From: Plasmopara viticola
Lineage: Eukaryota > Oomycota > Peronosporomycetes > Peronosporales > Peronosporaceae
Direction: 5' to 3'
Assembly: GCA_001695595.3 (NCBI GenBank)
Contig: MBPM02000043.1
Coordinates: 496,001 to 560,000 of the forward strand
DNA length: 64,000 nt
This document shows positions 36,201 to 46,610 of this stretch, piece after piece. The notes beneath the pieces were generated by a model, which had not been told where the DNA came from, searched no databases, and was given only the letters and a program-made list of their open reading frames with translations. The position numbers and the translations under genes were made by a program. Within the stretch, counting starts at the first letter, position 1. Each line of letters starts with the position of its first letter.

Positions 36201-37403
36201 AGCGTTGGCGATGTCGTCAGTAAGAATACTCTCGTGTCAGATCTTTGCCCCATAAAATTGCCATGGCTTAAAGGGTGATGTCTACGTAGCCAGTGGGATT
36301 GGCGTAAAGCACAACTCTTTATGCGTTATTCTCGATCGATGAAGACTTTTCGAATTCATTGTCTGTAGCATGAGGTTTCTTCGCTGTCCGAAAGCCGGTT
36401 GAGTGATTGTAAGATCGCTTCTTCCGACGAAAATCTACTTTCCTATTAAAACAAGCTATAAAAGAATGATGGCTTCTGGTGACAGAATAATTTTGTGTCT
36501 GAGGTGTTATAGAGGATATTGGGATAAATAAACCCTGGTCTTGATTTCAGATTCAGACCGAGCACATAATCGTAGCAAAAAGTTAAAAAGATTTAGCAAA
36601 AATAGATCAAGCATTCTATTGCGATTGTATCCGTTAAATAGATGACGGTCGTTCGCTAGACGATCATCCTACCTCTTGTTTTTGACCGTCTACTTCGCAA
36701 TTACAGGACCTTTGTTGCACAAGCGGCCACAATTGTTTCCACGGACCCATAACGAAACGTCATTTTGAATTTCTATGTGGCCAATAACATGGGCTCGAAA
36801 CCCCACAATTAATGGTAGAAGTCAGTTCTTGCGAGCACGTTGCTAGGTCTCACGATTTTTTTGTCTATAAGTCGCCATTAACGCTGTGGATGCCGTAGTT
36901 TATGAATACTGGAATTAAAATTGATGCACTTGACACGCTTCATTTGATAATACGACCATCGTCCATTGAACCTTTGTAGCAAGGCTTTATGGCTTCATGT
37001 GCGATAATTAAGGCTTTTTTGGGTCGTGACGTCTTGCACAAAGGACGTGGCCCTTCGCTAATGGCATAGCAGCGTGATTATGCAAATCCTGAGTGCATCG
37101 ATCTTCCAATTTCTTCCTTTAAATGGAAAGGTTACTTACTACGCGCCCAGCGATAGCTTAGTTTTGCACGATCATTATGGCGTAAGTTACATTTGGCCAG
37201 CAGCAAGTTGAACGTTAACACGACTCTTAGTATTTTGACACGTACGCCTTCGCGAACGAGCCATTTCTAGAGATTGACCGAGTCGTGCGTGAGCTAGTTT
37301 TTTATTTGAAGTGCTTGTTATTATAAGGTAAACAAAAACGAATTACAAAGACCAACAATAAAATCGATTTAAAAAGCAAATGAAATGTATCAGTTACTAT
37401 ACA
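36201..37403 (-). repeat. Duplicated 3' flank of effector copy C
   Basis: The part from about 36640 is mirrored on the other strand at 42391-43160 (3' flank of copy D). The part 36230-36480 matches 23680-23950. No gene is seen. Confidence 0.6.
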
Positions 37404-39442
37404 TCAGCTAAAGCGTGCGGGCAGTGAAACATCCTGCTTTAACCCAAAGGAGTCCTTTCTAGTCGAAATGTAATTGGTATACAACCTTATCGCCGATTTT
37501 TTGATACACTTATCAGTCTTGAGGCGTTCGGGTGAAATACCTTCGTTGAGCAGTTTCACAAACCACAACTTTCTGATGCAATCGTACAGCGTGGGGCTAG
37601 TGCGCTCAGTAATACTCATTGCCTTTCTGACAACCTCGTCAAAAGTTGGTCTTTTTCTCGCAGTCATCTCATCGAATCCTTTAGCGTACTCTTTTTGCAG
37701 GATCAGGCGCATTTCTAAGGACGCTTTGACTTCATCCTCTGAAGTTTTTGTAACAAATCTGAACCAGAGAGAAAACTTATTCATCACAAGTATATCTTCA
37801 AGAAGATCCTTCAATCCGAGAAGCAAAAACACGTCACGAGACAATTTATTGTCCAGTTTCCACTTGTTGACAAGATTGAAAGCAAAAATATAATAATATC
37901 TTGAATCTCCTCCCACCGCCTTCTCAAATAATGTCACAAGTTCAGTGTTAGTCAATTGTACGTACAAATGATCGAGCATGATTTTACAATCGTGTTCAAC
38001 GAGAGCTTCGATGCGCACTTTCTCCGGGTCGGCGCTTCTGGAGTTTTTTACATCCCTGTGTCTATCAATCACGAACGACGTCCTCGTCAACAAATGCGGA
38101 TTATCCAAGAGGTCCCAGTGTCGAAGCTCTCTGATCTCAAATAATCGAGCATTCCGTCAGCCGTCATGCCATTGCGTTCCATGTCCGTAAATACTTCTTG
38201 GAAAATAGCTTGGATCTGTATGCCAAATCTTCTGCAGCTATCGTAGGAATTCGTGATTGTATCATCGAACCAGTGTACATCCTAACAAGTCCTTTTTCCA
38301 CAGAAAGCGGATCCACATTCCCATCGAGATCATTCACCGCGGTATCACTTCTAGCGCGTTTCAAAATTGTATGTAAAAGCGTTTTGTAACTCGCTCGATT
38401 CTCGGTACCGCCGAAAAAATTCAATCCATAGTTTCATCGGTCCTTGCAAGAGGCTTTTTAACTCGTAAGTAAAGAATGGCAGTAATTCATGAAACAGTTG
38501 ATCGTGAGTCATTCCTCGTTCCTCCCAGTCACGAAATAATGCATGCATTATATGCGTAGTAATGTCGTTCGCTTTGTTTGGTGCACCTGCATCAACAAGC
38601 TGCTGAGCTATGGCAAGGCCGAAAACGGTTTGGAACGAATCGTCTTGCAACATCGTGGTTGAACGTCGCATACCTTTCAGCGCCTTGTCGTATCGAACAA
38701 GTTTGTCGGGTTCGAGATGAGTGACATAGTCGATGTACCCACGAATACGTGGGTCCCTGAATTTATTTCTTTTATGGACGTCCAATTGCTAGCCCTTCCA
38801 GACAGTCTCAGGCGGTACTCCTGATTCGGCCCAAAATTTCAGAAGGTGAGGTTCAAGCCCGAGAACAAACCGCATTGGTTTCTTTCAGGCATTAATTTTA
38901 CAACAGAACTTTCATGAGTATCGGTTCTACCAATCTTTGGCCATGATGGAATCAAAGTGGTGTCGACGGTCTTGTATGACCCAATAGCTCGACCTGATTC
39001 AAAAAACATGTCTGCTTGATCCTCTGCACGAGTTGCACGTTGAAGTCCTATAAACATTGCCCGTTGCGCAAATATGTGGATACCAAAGTGTGCGGCGAGG
39101 ACCTGGTTGACAGCTTGTTGAAACTCTTGGCCCTTAAAAACATTGTTCGCTCGAGATTTAAGACTGGACTTTTCCAACCATTTGTCGACGATTTTCGCTT
39201 TGTCAAGATCGAAACGCAGCTTGAGGCCGTCGACGAACTTTTCAAGCCATTGCCATGCCCTCTCTTCGTTGCGGTCAGAGAGAATGGATGCAGTCATCTT
39301 TTTAAATTGTCCTTTGTATTGGTCTTCCACGGCGCTCGTAGTCGCGGTCACTACCATAGAGTCCTTTGGCCATGAGACTAGTATGACAGTCCACAGGAGG
39401 CAGAGGTTGTGCAGAGACCGTAGATGCCAGCGAGTGACCGAT
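37404..39442 (-). pseudogene. EER/LWY effector copy C, decayed
   Basis: Aligns along its length with intact copy D. The D start ATG corresponds to ATA at 39442-39440 here, and an extra base in the leader shifts the frame. Open pieces follow in different frames: 39357-38839 with DRNEERAWQW, 38785-38351 with GYIDYVTHLEPDKLVRY, 38424-38164, and 38108-37404 ending VSLPARFS. At least four frame changes separate them, near 38.85, 38.40, 38.16 and 39.35 kb. The C-terminal third, including the VFLLLGLK...WFRFV WY motif, is still readable. The initiator-FPR on the minus strand at 39474-39490 (CCACTTTCCAATTTACC) is intact, so a transcript is possible although a full protein is not. Confidence 0.85.
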
Positions 39443-40359
39443 ATTGCTCATGCCATACAAAGTGATTAGCTGAGGTAAATTGGAAAGTGGCATCGATGAA
39501 GAAATCTGTGACCCGTGTATCAAATGCTTGTGGACGCGCTGTGCTTAAATATGGCTTTAATTGCGACTAATTATGAAAACATACATGCTCTATTGAATCT
39601 AACCTTTTCACTGGCATTGTTGTACATCAAAGCAAGATATTCGAAGAAGAATATGAGCACGTCCGCTATTGAAGTAAACATGGCAATGATGCTACAATTC
39701 TTAGCCTAACAGCAGATCGTAGCCGTGCGTCAAGTACGAGCACATCACGCTTAGCTATATCGCCACCTTTCATCGAACTGAGGTTTATGTTTTGTCGCAC
39801 TGGACTACGCGATGGCGTACCGACACTCCCACAAAGACTGTAACTCACCTCTGGCATGCTCACAACGCTAGCACTTGCATTCCTCGTACATGTTGTTTGC
39901 TGACCCTTCACAATGAAAGCATGGACGATTGGCCAACATTTCATTCGCCGCAACCATTGCTGACAGCAAAGCCAGTCCCGACCAGTCAGTATACTTGTCG
40001 CTTTAAGAAAGATGTGCACGGAATTGTGCGTCATCATGCGATCAGTAGTACTGATGTACTGATTCAGTACATATCCAGCATAATTTTTCGCTTGAACTAG
40101 CTTTTATATGGGTTGGACTCGAACCTTTTTTATCCGTCAGCAAGATGTCCTGGGTAGGTCCAATAACATAGTGCAGAGTCAGTCCCGACCAGGGTAGACG
40201 TTCATTAATTGGACAACCGAGTGCTAGGAAAGAGGCGCGATGTATACTGGACACGGTACACCAAGTCGTAAGTGATGCACGAGTCGCAGAAATTTTGCCT
40301 TTGTCTTCAATGCCACTTTCCATTTTACCTTCAGCTGATCACTTTGTTGGGCATACGCA
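39443..40359. repeat. Spacer at the centre of the C/D palindrome
   Basis: The outer parts are the upstream sequences of copies C and D facing each other. Both match parts of block U. The centre of symmetry lies at about 39.66-39.85 kb. Open frames such as 39792-40100 and 39666-40037 minus overlap each other and are not supported. It probably works as a divergent promoter region for D (and formerly C). Confidence 0.6.
40313..40328 (+). promoter_or_regulatory. Oomycete Inr-FPR core promoter of effector D
   Basis: CCACTTTCCATTTTAC. An initiator-like CCACTTT is followed by CATTTTAC, a match to MAWTTTNC. The predicted start A at 40315 is 45 bases before the ATG at 40360. Confidence 0.75.
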
Positions 40360-42390
40360 ATGTCAACCACTCGCCGGCTTCTACCGACTCTGCACTTCCT
40401 CCTCCTGTGGACTGTCATACTAGTCGTCTATCCAAAGGTCTCGATGGTAGTGACCGCGACATCGAGCGCCTTGGACGACCAATCCAAAAGACACTTTGGG
40501 GTGTCAACTCCACCCAATGTTTCTGACCGCAACGAAGAGAGGGCGCCACCGCCACGAATTGTGGAGCTCGTCGAAGGCCTCGAGCTGCCTTACCCTCTCG
40601 ACAATGCGAAAGTTGTCGATAGATGGCTGGACAAGACCGGTCTTAACTCTCAAATCGACCATGTTTTTGAGGGCCGAGAGTTTCAGGAAGCTGTCGACCA
40701 GATTCTTGTCGCACACTTTCGTATCCACAAACTTGCGCAAAGGGCAATGTTCAAGGGACTTCAGCGCGCGACTCGTGCCGAGGATCAAGCAGAAATGTTA
40801 TTTGAACTAGGTCGAACTATTGGGAGGTACAAGACCATCGACATCTCTGGGGTGCCATCAAGGCCAAAGCATAAAGGAACAAAGAATCATAAGATGTATG
40901 CTCAAGAGCCTTACGCGGATGAACAACGAAGACGGTTCGTTCTTGGGCTCGAACCCTACCTTTTGCAATTTTGGGTCGATTCGAAAGTTTCGCCGACGAC
41001 TGTCTGGAAGGGCTTGAAGTTGGACGTTCGTAAAAGTGGTGTATTCTCGAACCCAAGTTTTCGTGTGTACATCGACTATGTCACTCATCTTGAACCCGAC
41101 AAACTTGTTCGATACGACAAGGCGCTGAATGGTTTGCGACATTCCTCCACAAAGTTGCCGGGTGGCTCGTTAGACACCGTTTCTGATCTCGTCATAGCTC
41201 AGCAGCTTGTTGATGCAGGTGCACCAAACAAAGCGAACGACGTTACTTCGCGTCTGATGCATGCATTATTTCGCGACTGGGAGAAACGAGGAATGACGCA
41301 CGATCAACTGTTTAATGAGTTACTGCCATCCTTCACTTTCGAATTAGAAAGCCTCCTGCAAGGACCAATGAAACTATGGATTGAATATTTCAGCAAAACT
41401 GAGGATCAAGCGAGTTACAAAGCGCTTTTCCAAACGATATTAGAACACGCTAAAAGTGACAGCGCGGTGAATGATCTCGATGAGATTGTGGACTCGCTTG
41501 TTATAGAGAAACATTTTGTCAAGATGTACACCGGTTCAGTGATACGACCACGAATTCCTAGTAAAGCTGCAGAAGATTTGGCATACAGATCCAAGCTTCT
41601 TTTTCAAGAAGTGTTTGCGGACATGGAACGCAATGGCATGACGGCCGACAAAATGTTCGATCTCTTTGAACTCAGAGAGCTCCGACATCGGGACCTTTTG
41701 GATAATCCGCATTTGTTGACGTGGGTGTCGTTCGTGATTGATAGACACGGGGATTTAAAAAACTTCAGAAGCGCCGACACGGAGAAAGTGCGCATCGAAG
41801 CTCTCGTTGAACACGATTGTAAAATCATGCTCAATCATTTGTACGAACAATTGACTGGCAATGAACTTGTAACATTGATTGAGGAGGCGGTGGGGGAAGA
41901 TTCAAGACTTTATCATATTTTTGCTTCCAATCTTGTCAACAAGTGGAAACTGGACAATAAATCGTCACGTGACGTGTTTTCGCTTCTCGGATTGAAGGAT
42001 CCTCTTGGAGATATACTTGTGATGAATAAGTTTTCTCTCTGGTTCAGATTTGTAATTGAAACTTCAGAGGATGAAGTCAAAGCGTCCTTAGAGATGCGCA
42101 GGATACTGGAAAAGGAGCACGCCAAAGGATTTGATGAAATGACTGCGGGACAAAGGTCAACTTTTGACGAAGTCGTTTTAAAGGCAATGAGTATTACTGA
42201 GCGCACTAACCCCACGCTGTACGATTGCATCAGTAAGTTGTGGTTTGTGAAACTGCTCAACGAAGGTATTTCTCCCAAACGCCTCAAGACTGATAAATCT
42301 ATTAAAAACTCGGCGATCAGGTTGTATACCAATTACATCTCGACTAGAAAGGACTCCTTTGGGTTAAAGCAGGATGTTTCATTGCTTTAG
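40360..42390 (+). CDS. Secreted EER/LWY effector candidate, copy D (intact)
   Basis: 676 codons. The leader MSTTRRLLPTLHFLLLW and a following hydrophobic run make a signal peptide, with probable cleavage around residues 25-36. The EER-type motif DRNEER is at about 56-61, again without RXLR. WY-like motifs are the LKLDVR...IDYVTHLEP region (about 220-250), LFELRELRHRD...WVSFVID (about 435-465) and VFSLLGLKDP...WFRFVIE (about 540-568). It is a clear paralogue of copy B and the closest relative of decayed copy C, to which it is inverted. Relative to C, a small deletion before the stop ends the protein at VSLL instead of VSLPARFS. No internal break is seen. Host target unknown. Confidence 0.9.
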   Translation: MSTTRRLLPTLHFLLLWTVILVVYPKVSMVVTATSSALDDQSKRHFGVSTPPNVSDRNEERAPPPRIVELVEGLELPYPLDNAKVVDRWLDKTGLNSQIDHVFEGREFQEAVDQILVAHFRIHKLAQRAMFKGLQRATRAEDQAEMLFELGRTIGRYKTIDISGVPSRPKHKGTKNHKMYAQEPYADEQRRRFVLGLEPYLLQFWVDSKVSPTTVWKGLKLDVRKSGVFSNPSFRVYIDYVTHLEPDKLVRYDKALNGLRHSSTKLPGGSLDTVSDLVIAQQLVDAGAPNKANDVTSRLMHALFRDWEKRGMTHDQLFNELLPSFTFELESLLQGPMKLWIEYFSKTEDQASYKALFQTILEHAKSDSAVNDLDEIVDSLVIEKHFVKMYTGSVIRPRIPSKAAEDLAYRSKLLFQEVFADMERNGMTADKMFDLFELRELRHRDLLDNPHLLTWVSFVIDRHGDLKNFRSADTEKVRIEALVEHDCKIMLNHLYEQLTGNELVTLIEEAVGEDSRLYHIFASNLVNKWKLDNKSSRDVFSLLGLKDPLGDILVMNKFSLWFRFVIETSEDEVKASLEMRRILEKEHAKGFDEMTAGQRSTFDEVVLKAMSITERTNPTLYDCISKLWFVKLLNEGISPKRLKTDKSIKNSAIRLYTNYISTRKDSFGLKQDVSLL

Positions 42391-43160
42391 CTGATGCATA
42401 TTAACTATTTGCTTTTAACTCCGAATTTATTGTTGGTCTTTGATAATTCGGGTTTGTTTACCTTTTAATAACAAGAAGCACTTCAAATAATAAACCTATC
42501 TCTAGATTTGGCTCGTTCGCGAAGGCGTACGTGTCATAATCTAAGAACCGTGTTAACGTTCAATTTGCTGCTTGCCATGTGTGACCTACGTGATCGTGCA
42601 GAACTAAGCTTCCGCTGTGCGTAGTAAGTAAGCTTTCCAAATAAAGGAATAATTTGGAAGACAATAGCAAGTAGGATTTTCATTGTCACGCACGCAAAAG
42701 GCCACGTCCTTTGTGCAAGACGTCACTTCGAAGCACATGAAGCCATAAAGCCTTGCTACGAAGGTATAAAGGACTGTGGTCAAATTATCGAAAGAAGTGT
42801 GCTAGAAGCATTAATTTTGATAACAGTAATCATAGATTACGGCATCCACAGCGTTGACGGCGACTTATATGGCAAAAAATCGTAAAGAAAAACGAGGCTT
42901 AGCAACGTGCTCGCGAGTACCTGACCTCTGTCATTAAGTGCTCATGTAAAAAATATTAATTGGTAAAATTATACACGACATAAATTTTGGAGTTTTGATT
43001 CTGGAGCTTTCATAAAAACAATTAAGGCCGCTTGTGCAATATAGGTCCCTGGTTTTACGAAGTAGATAGTCAAAAACTAGAGGTAGGAAGGCCTTCACAG
43101 AGAAACGTTTAGAAACATGTATGATCGTCCGGCGAACGACCGTCATCTATCCCAGGAATA
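42391..43160 (+). repeat. 3' flank of effector D, inverted copy of the copy C flank
   Basis: Reverse complement of about 36640-37400, including 'gaacgaccgtcatct' at 43134 against its mirror near 36648. No gene is seen. Confidence 0.75.
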
Positions 43161-45211
43161 CAAACGCGGTAGAATGCTTGATTCAATTTTGCCAAAGCTT
43201 TGCTTTATATATAACTCATCGTTGCATGCAGGCACTCGAACTACTGCAGGTAAAAAGTCTACTGACACAATACCATTTCACAAAAAAGCAACAAAGCTAG
43301 ACGGGTGCTAGAGTACACGCTTTATGATTTTTTAATTAATAAGTCTGTATAGGAGATACAGAAAGCCGAGGTTCTATGAGAAAAGCAGGCTTCCCGTTAA
43401 GGTCTCCTTGTTTCATTCATACCAGTATGCATCATGAGGCTATTCTTGTATCTCCTGCTCAAATTGCGGTAGCGAAATATGCCGATAGGAAATTCTTAGG
43501 GTTAAAATATGTAAACACTGTAAAAAAGCAGTCGGTAGACTGCACACTTTGTTTCAATACTACTAAGAATAGTGAAGAGTCGTTCACCGCAGAGCCTTCA
43601 GCTATTGTAAGCATCCGTCGTGCAAGTTGCTTTATAACCCGTCACACCAAGTGGCCTTTAGTAAGCAATCCTCCGTCTACGTGAGATCAATATCTACCCG
43701 AAACCGCCCGAAGACTTGGAATATACGTACCGCCTTTTGAACTTACTGGCTTTCTTTCATCGGCTTTTTATGGTATCTGCATCTACAGCACTGCCACAAA
43801 GGAGCTCATACGTCACAACACTCGAGCTCCATCGGGTGCTCTAGGGTGCAAGCACGCGGCTGCAGAGGAATCAAGTCAATAAAGCTCATTGTCTTTGATT
43901 TAATCAAACAAAGAAACAAAACATTTTTTGATCAAATGACACAAGAGTGACTGCAGAAGAAGACATGACTACAAACAATACGGTCCGCACTCTTTCACCT
44001 GAGTTTTATTGAAGAAAAGCTACGAATTCATCCGTGAAATCACTATATCTGGGTTTTTATCCTTGGAAGCACATGAAGAAATTATTGAGCGTAGTGTTCT
44101 TTTCGGTAAATTTCGAGCTTCTCGTGATTCTCGCTTGCAAAGGCAGGTTTCTCCAACTGAGGTTTTACCGCTCAGAATAATTGAAGTGACAGGGCTAAAG
44201 GATGGCCTTGGTTTGGCCCGCATAGATAAGGGAGTGACTATGAGAAGATGCACAGGCACGATTGGCTCGCTTCTTTGATATATCCTTTAAGGTCGATTTT
44301 GTGTGGTCTACAAGCCGCCGAGGAGTTGTGTCTGTGAGCCTGTTGGCTTAAATTTAATCCTAATAATTTTTTGAGCATCGCCAAACAAAGCAAAATCCGC
44401 TTTTTACGGCAGGAAAGAGCACATGATGCGTGCCTATTCCTAATAAAACAATACAGGGGATCTATGTCGCGATTAAGGGCTCAATAGGGGTGTTGGAAGG
44501 AACAAACAGCGGTGAGCTGCTGGCTTTGCACACAAATGCTCGAGTTTGTACAATTACAGTTTATGTTTTGGTAGACTCTGGCTTGTCAAGAAAGTCGTTG
44601 CGCCGGTAAACAATTACGACCACCAATGGCTGTTTGCCATTATTTTCACCTGGCCAATGGTTTCAGACATCCCTAGCATAATGTGCTGTATACGTGACAT
44701 TTACTAGTGTGACTTGTTCCAGTGAAATCCGTGGATAGAAGACACGAGATTCGGCTCTCAGCGGTGGAAGGCCATAGGTGCTAGCCGTGAAACAGAGCTT
44801 TGTTGAGTAATCTTTTTTACCCCGACTAAGAAGAAATCTGAGCAGCTAGACTTTCGAAAATAATAGAAAGCATTTAAAGATACTGGTATCTTATCAAAAG
44901 TAGACATGATAACGTCTTTATTACCTTTCTATGCGGGTGACAAACCCTACTGGAAGCAACAGCTGCCAAGGATGCTAAAGATATCGTTCTTGACGTGAGT
45001 AGCATAGCTTCATAGGTCACCACAGTAAAACTGCGTATAGCGAGTACCGTAAGAAGATTTGCAGGGTTAGATGTAGAAATTAGGACCGCAAATAACGGGC
45101 AACATAGCGTTGCGCGAATAGTACGTAGGATGTGATCCATTGGTGTCACGGACGACTACGGAAAATAGTCGAATTCTAAATTTAGAAAAAAATTACAATA
45201 TAATCAGCTGC
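43161..45211. repeat. Duplicated block Z, copy 3
   Basis: Shared with 12309-14245 and 32448-33850 through 'ccagtatgcatcatgaggct' near 43422, 'cggtagactgcacac' near 43532 and 44720-45000 against 13790-14010. It is interrupted at its right end by copia 2. No intact gene is seen. Confidence 0.6.
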
Positions 45212-45216
45212 CGTAT

Positions 45217-45362
45217 TGTTAACATTACACCGCTGAATGCATGTTGAACAGGTGGATGGCTTTACAGTAATTACAAGTACGTCACAATTAGTAATTACAT
45301 ATGGTAGCCATTCATTGGTCAGGATAAATATATTCACTTCGGTTTTTACTTTCTTCTTAACA
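45217..45362 (+). repeat. Left LTR of copia 2
   Basis: 146 bp, starting TGTTAACATT and ending CTTCTTAACA. The inverted ends TGTTAA/TTAACA are perfect. Confidence 0.95.
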
Positions 45363-45380
45363 GGTTAACAGCCGCAAACA
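45363..45380 (+). promoter_or_regulatory. Candidate primer binding site of copia 2
   Basis: GGTTAACAGCCGCAAAC directly follows the LTR and resembles the equivalent GGTTATGAGCC of copia 1. Confidence 0.5.
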
Positions 45381-45410
45381 ACAGCCTCGCATCACCACAC
45401 CGTCACCGCC

Positions 45411-46592
45411 ATGACTACCAAGCGCACCGAAGTCCTCCTAGGAGATGGTAACTACTACCATTGGGAGTTCAACATGAGAATGGCCCTCGCAAGAAAAGGG
45501 CTGCTGGGACACACTATGGGCGCGAAGGGCGAGAGCGAAATAACGGAGACGTGGCTCGTGAATGACGCCAAGGCATTGGGTATAATTGCCCAGGGCGTCG
45601 AGATACAACACCAGACCAAGATACGGTCTGCTACTCGTGCCTTGGAGGCATGGGGAACGCTTCGCGATTCCTACCATCGTTCCACTTTACACAACCGTGT
45701 CACGATGACACGGCGCCTTCATGAGTTTAAGATGGAGAGTGGCACTCGCATGGTTGAACATCTGGACGCGTTCGATGAGCTGGTCGTGGGACTCCAGATG
45801 ACGGGAGAGCCGGTGGATGAATCAAGACAGCTAGTGGTGCTTCTGAGCAGCTTGCCGGCGGAATATGAAATAATATCTTCTATCGTGGAGAACGCCAAGG
45901 ACATCACTCTGATCGAAGTCAAGGAGAAGCTGTTGAAGGAGTCAGACAAACTACAGAAGAAGGAAGCAAGTGAGAAAGCATTTCGAGCCACAGACAATGA
46001 TGGACGGATCAAGGGCAGACGAGGAAGTGGCCGCAAGATTTACGCGCCACGCAAGGGCGGCGGTTTTCGGGGAAAATGCTTCAATTGTGACCAGACTGGT
46101 CATATGAAGCGGGACTGCCCAGCTGCTGAGAACCGTTCCAGAAACCGTTATAGCGGTAATGATGCAGTGTTTGCTGTGGGGGATGAGAATTCAGTAAGCT
46201 GGCTGATCGACAGTGGTGCGACGTCACACATGACCCCTCACCGGAGTGACTTGATCGACTTCAAGCAACTTAAAGACGACATCAAGGTAACAATTGCAGA
46301 TGGCAGAAAGTTACGCGTCGAAGGAGCTGGAACAGTGAAGCTTATCGGCTTAGATGGAAGACGCATATCGATGATGGAAGTGCTGCTTATCCCTGGACTT
46401 GACAGACGTCTACTGTCGGTGGGAAAGCTTGCCGAACGTGGACTAAGTGTAGAGTTTCAGCGAGCTTCGTGCATCATTTGGGACAAGAACGAAGCTTTGG
46501 CAACTGGGACAAGAAATGGGAAAGCTTACACACTGGATTGTCAGCAAGAGGAGGCACGATTGGTGCGATACTCGGGAGTTGATAGTCAGTGA
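45411..46592 (+). CDS. Copia 2 Gag-protease part, ending at an in-frame UGA
   Basis: 393 codons from the ATG at 45411, 48 bases after the LTR. The Gag region is at 1-205, a CCHC knuckle (CFNCDQTGHMKRDC) at about 223-236 and the protease motif DSGATSHMT at about 266. The frame ends at TGA 46590-46592, just before the GAG-pre-integrase motif. The downstream frame is the same frame. In family terms this is one polyprotein cut by a single nonsense codon; readthrough is conceivable but no known stimulator is visible. Confidence 0.93.
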   Translation: MTTKRTEVLLGDGNYYHWEFNMRMALARKGLLGHTMGAKGESEITETWLVNDAKALGIIAQGVEIQHQTKIRSATRALEAWGTLRDSYHRSTLHNRVTMTRRLHEFKMESGTRMVEHLDAFDELVVGLQMTGEPVDESRQLVVLLSSLPAEYEIISSIVENAKDITLIEVKEKLLKESDKLQKKEASEKAFRATDNDGRIKGRRGSGRKIYAPRKGGGFRGKCFNCDQTGHMKRDCPAAENRSRNRYSGNDAVFAVGDENSVSWLIDSGATSHMTPHRSDLIDFKQLKDDIKVTIADGRKLRVEGAGTVKLIGLDGRRISMMEVLLIPGLDRRLLSVGKLAERGLSVEFQRASCIIWDKNEALATGTRNGKAYTLDCQQEEARLVRYSGVDSQ

Positions 46593-46610
46593 GAGTTATG
46601 GCACGCTCGC

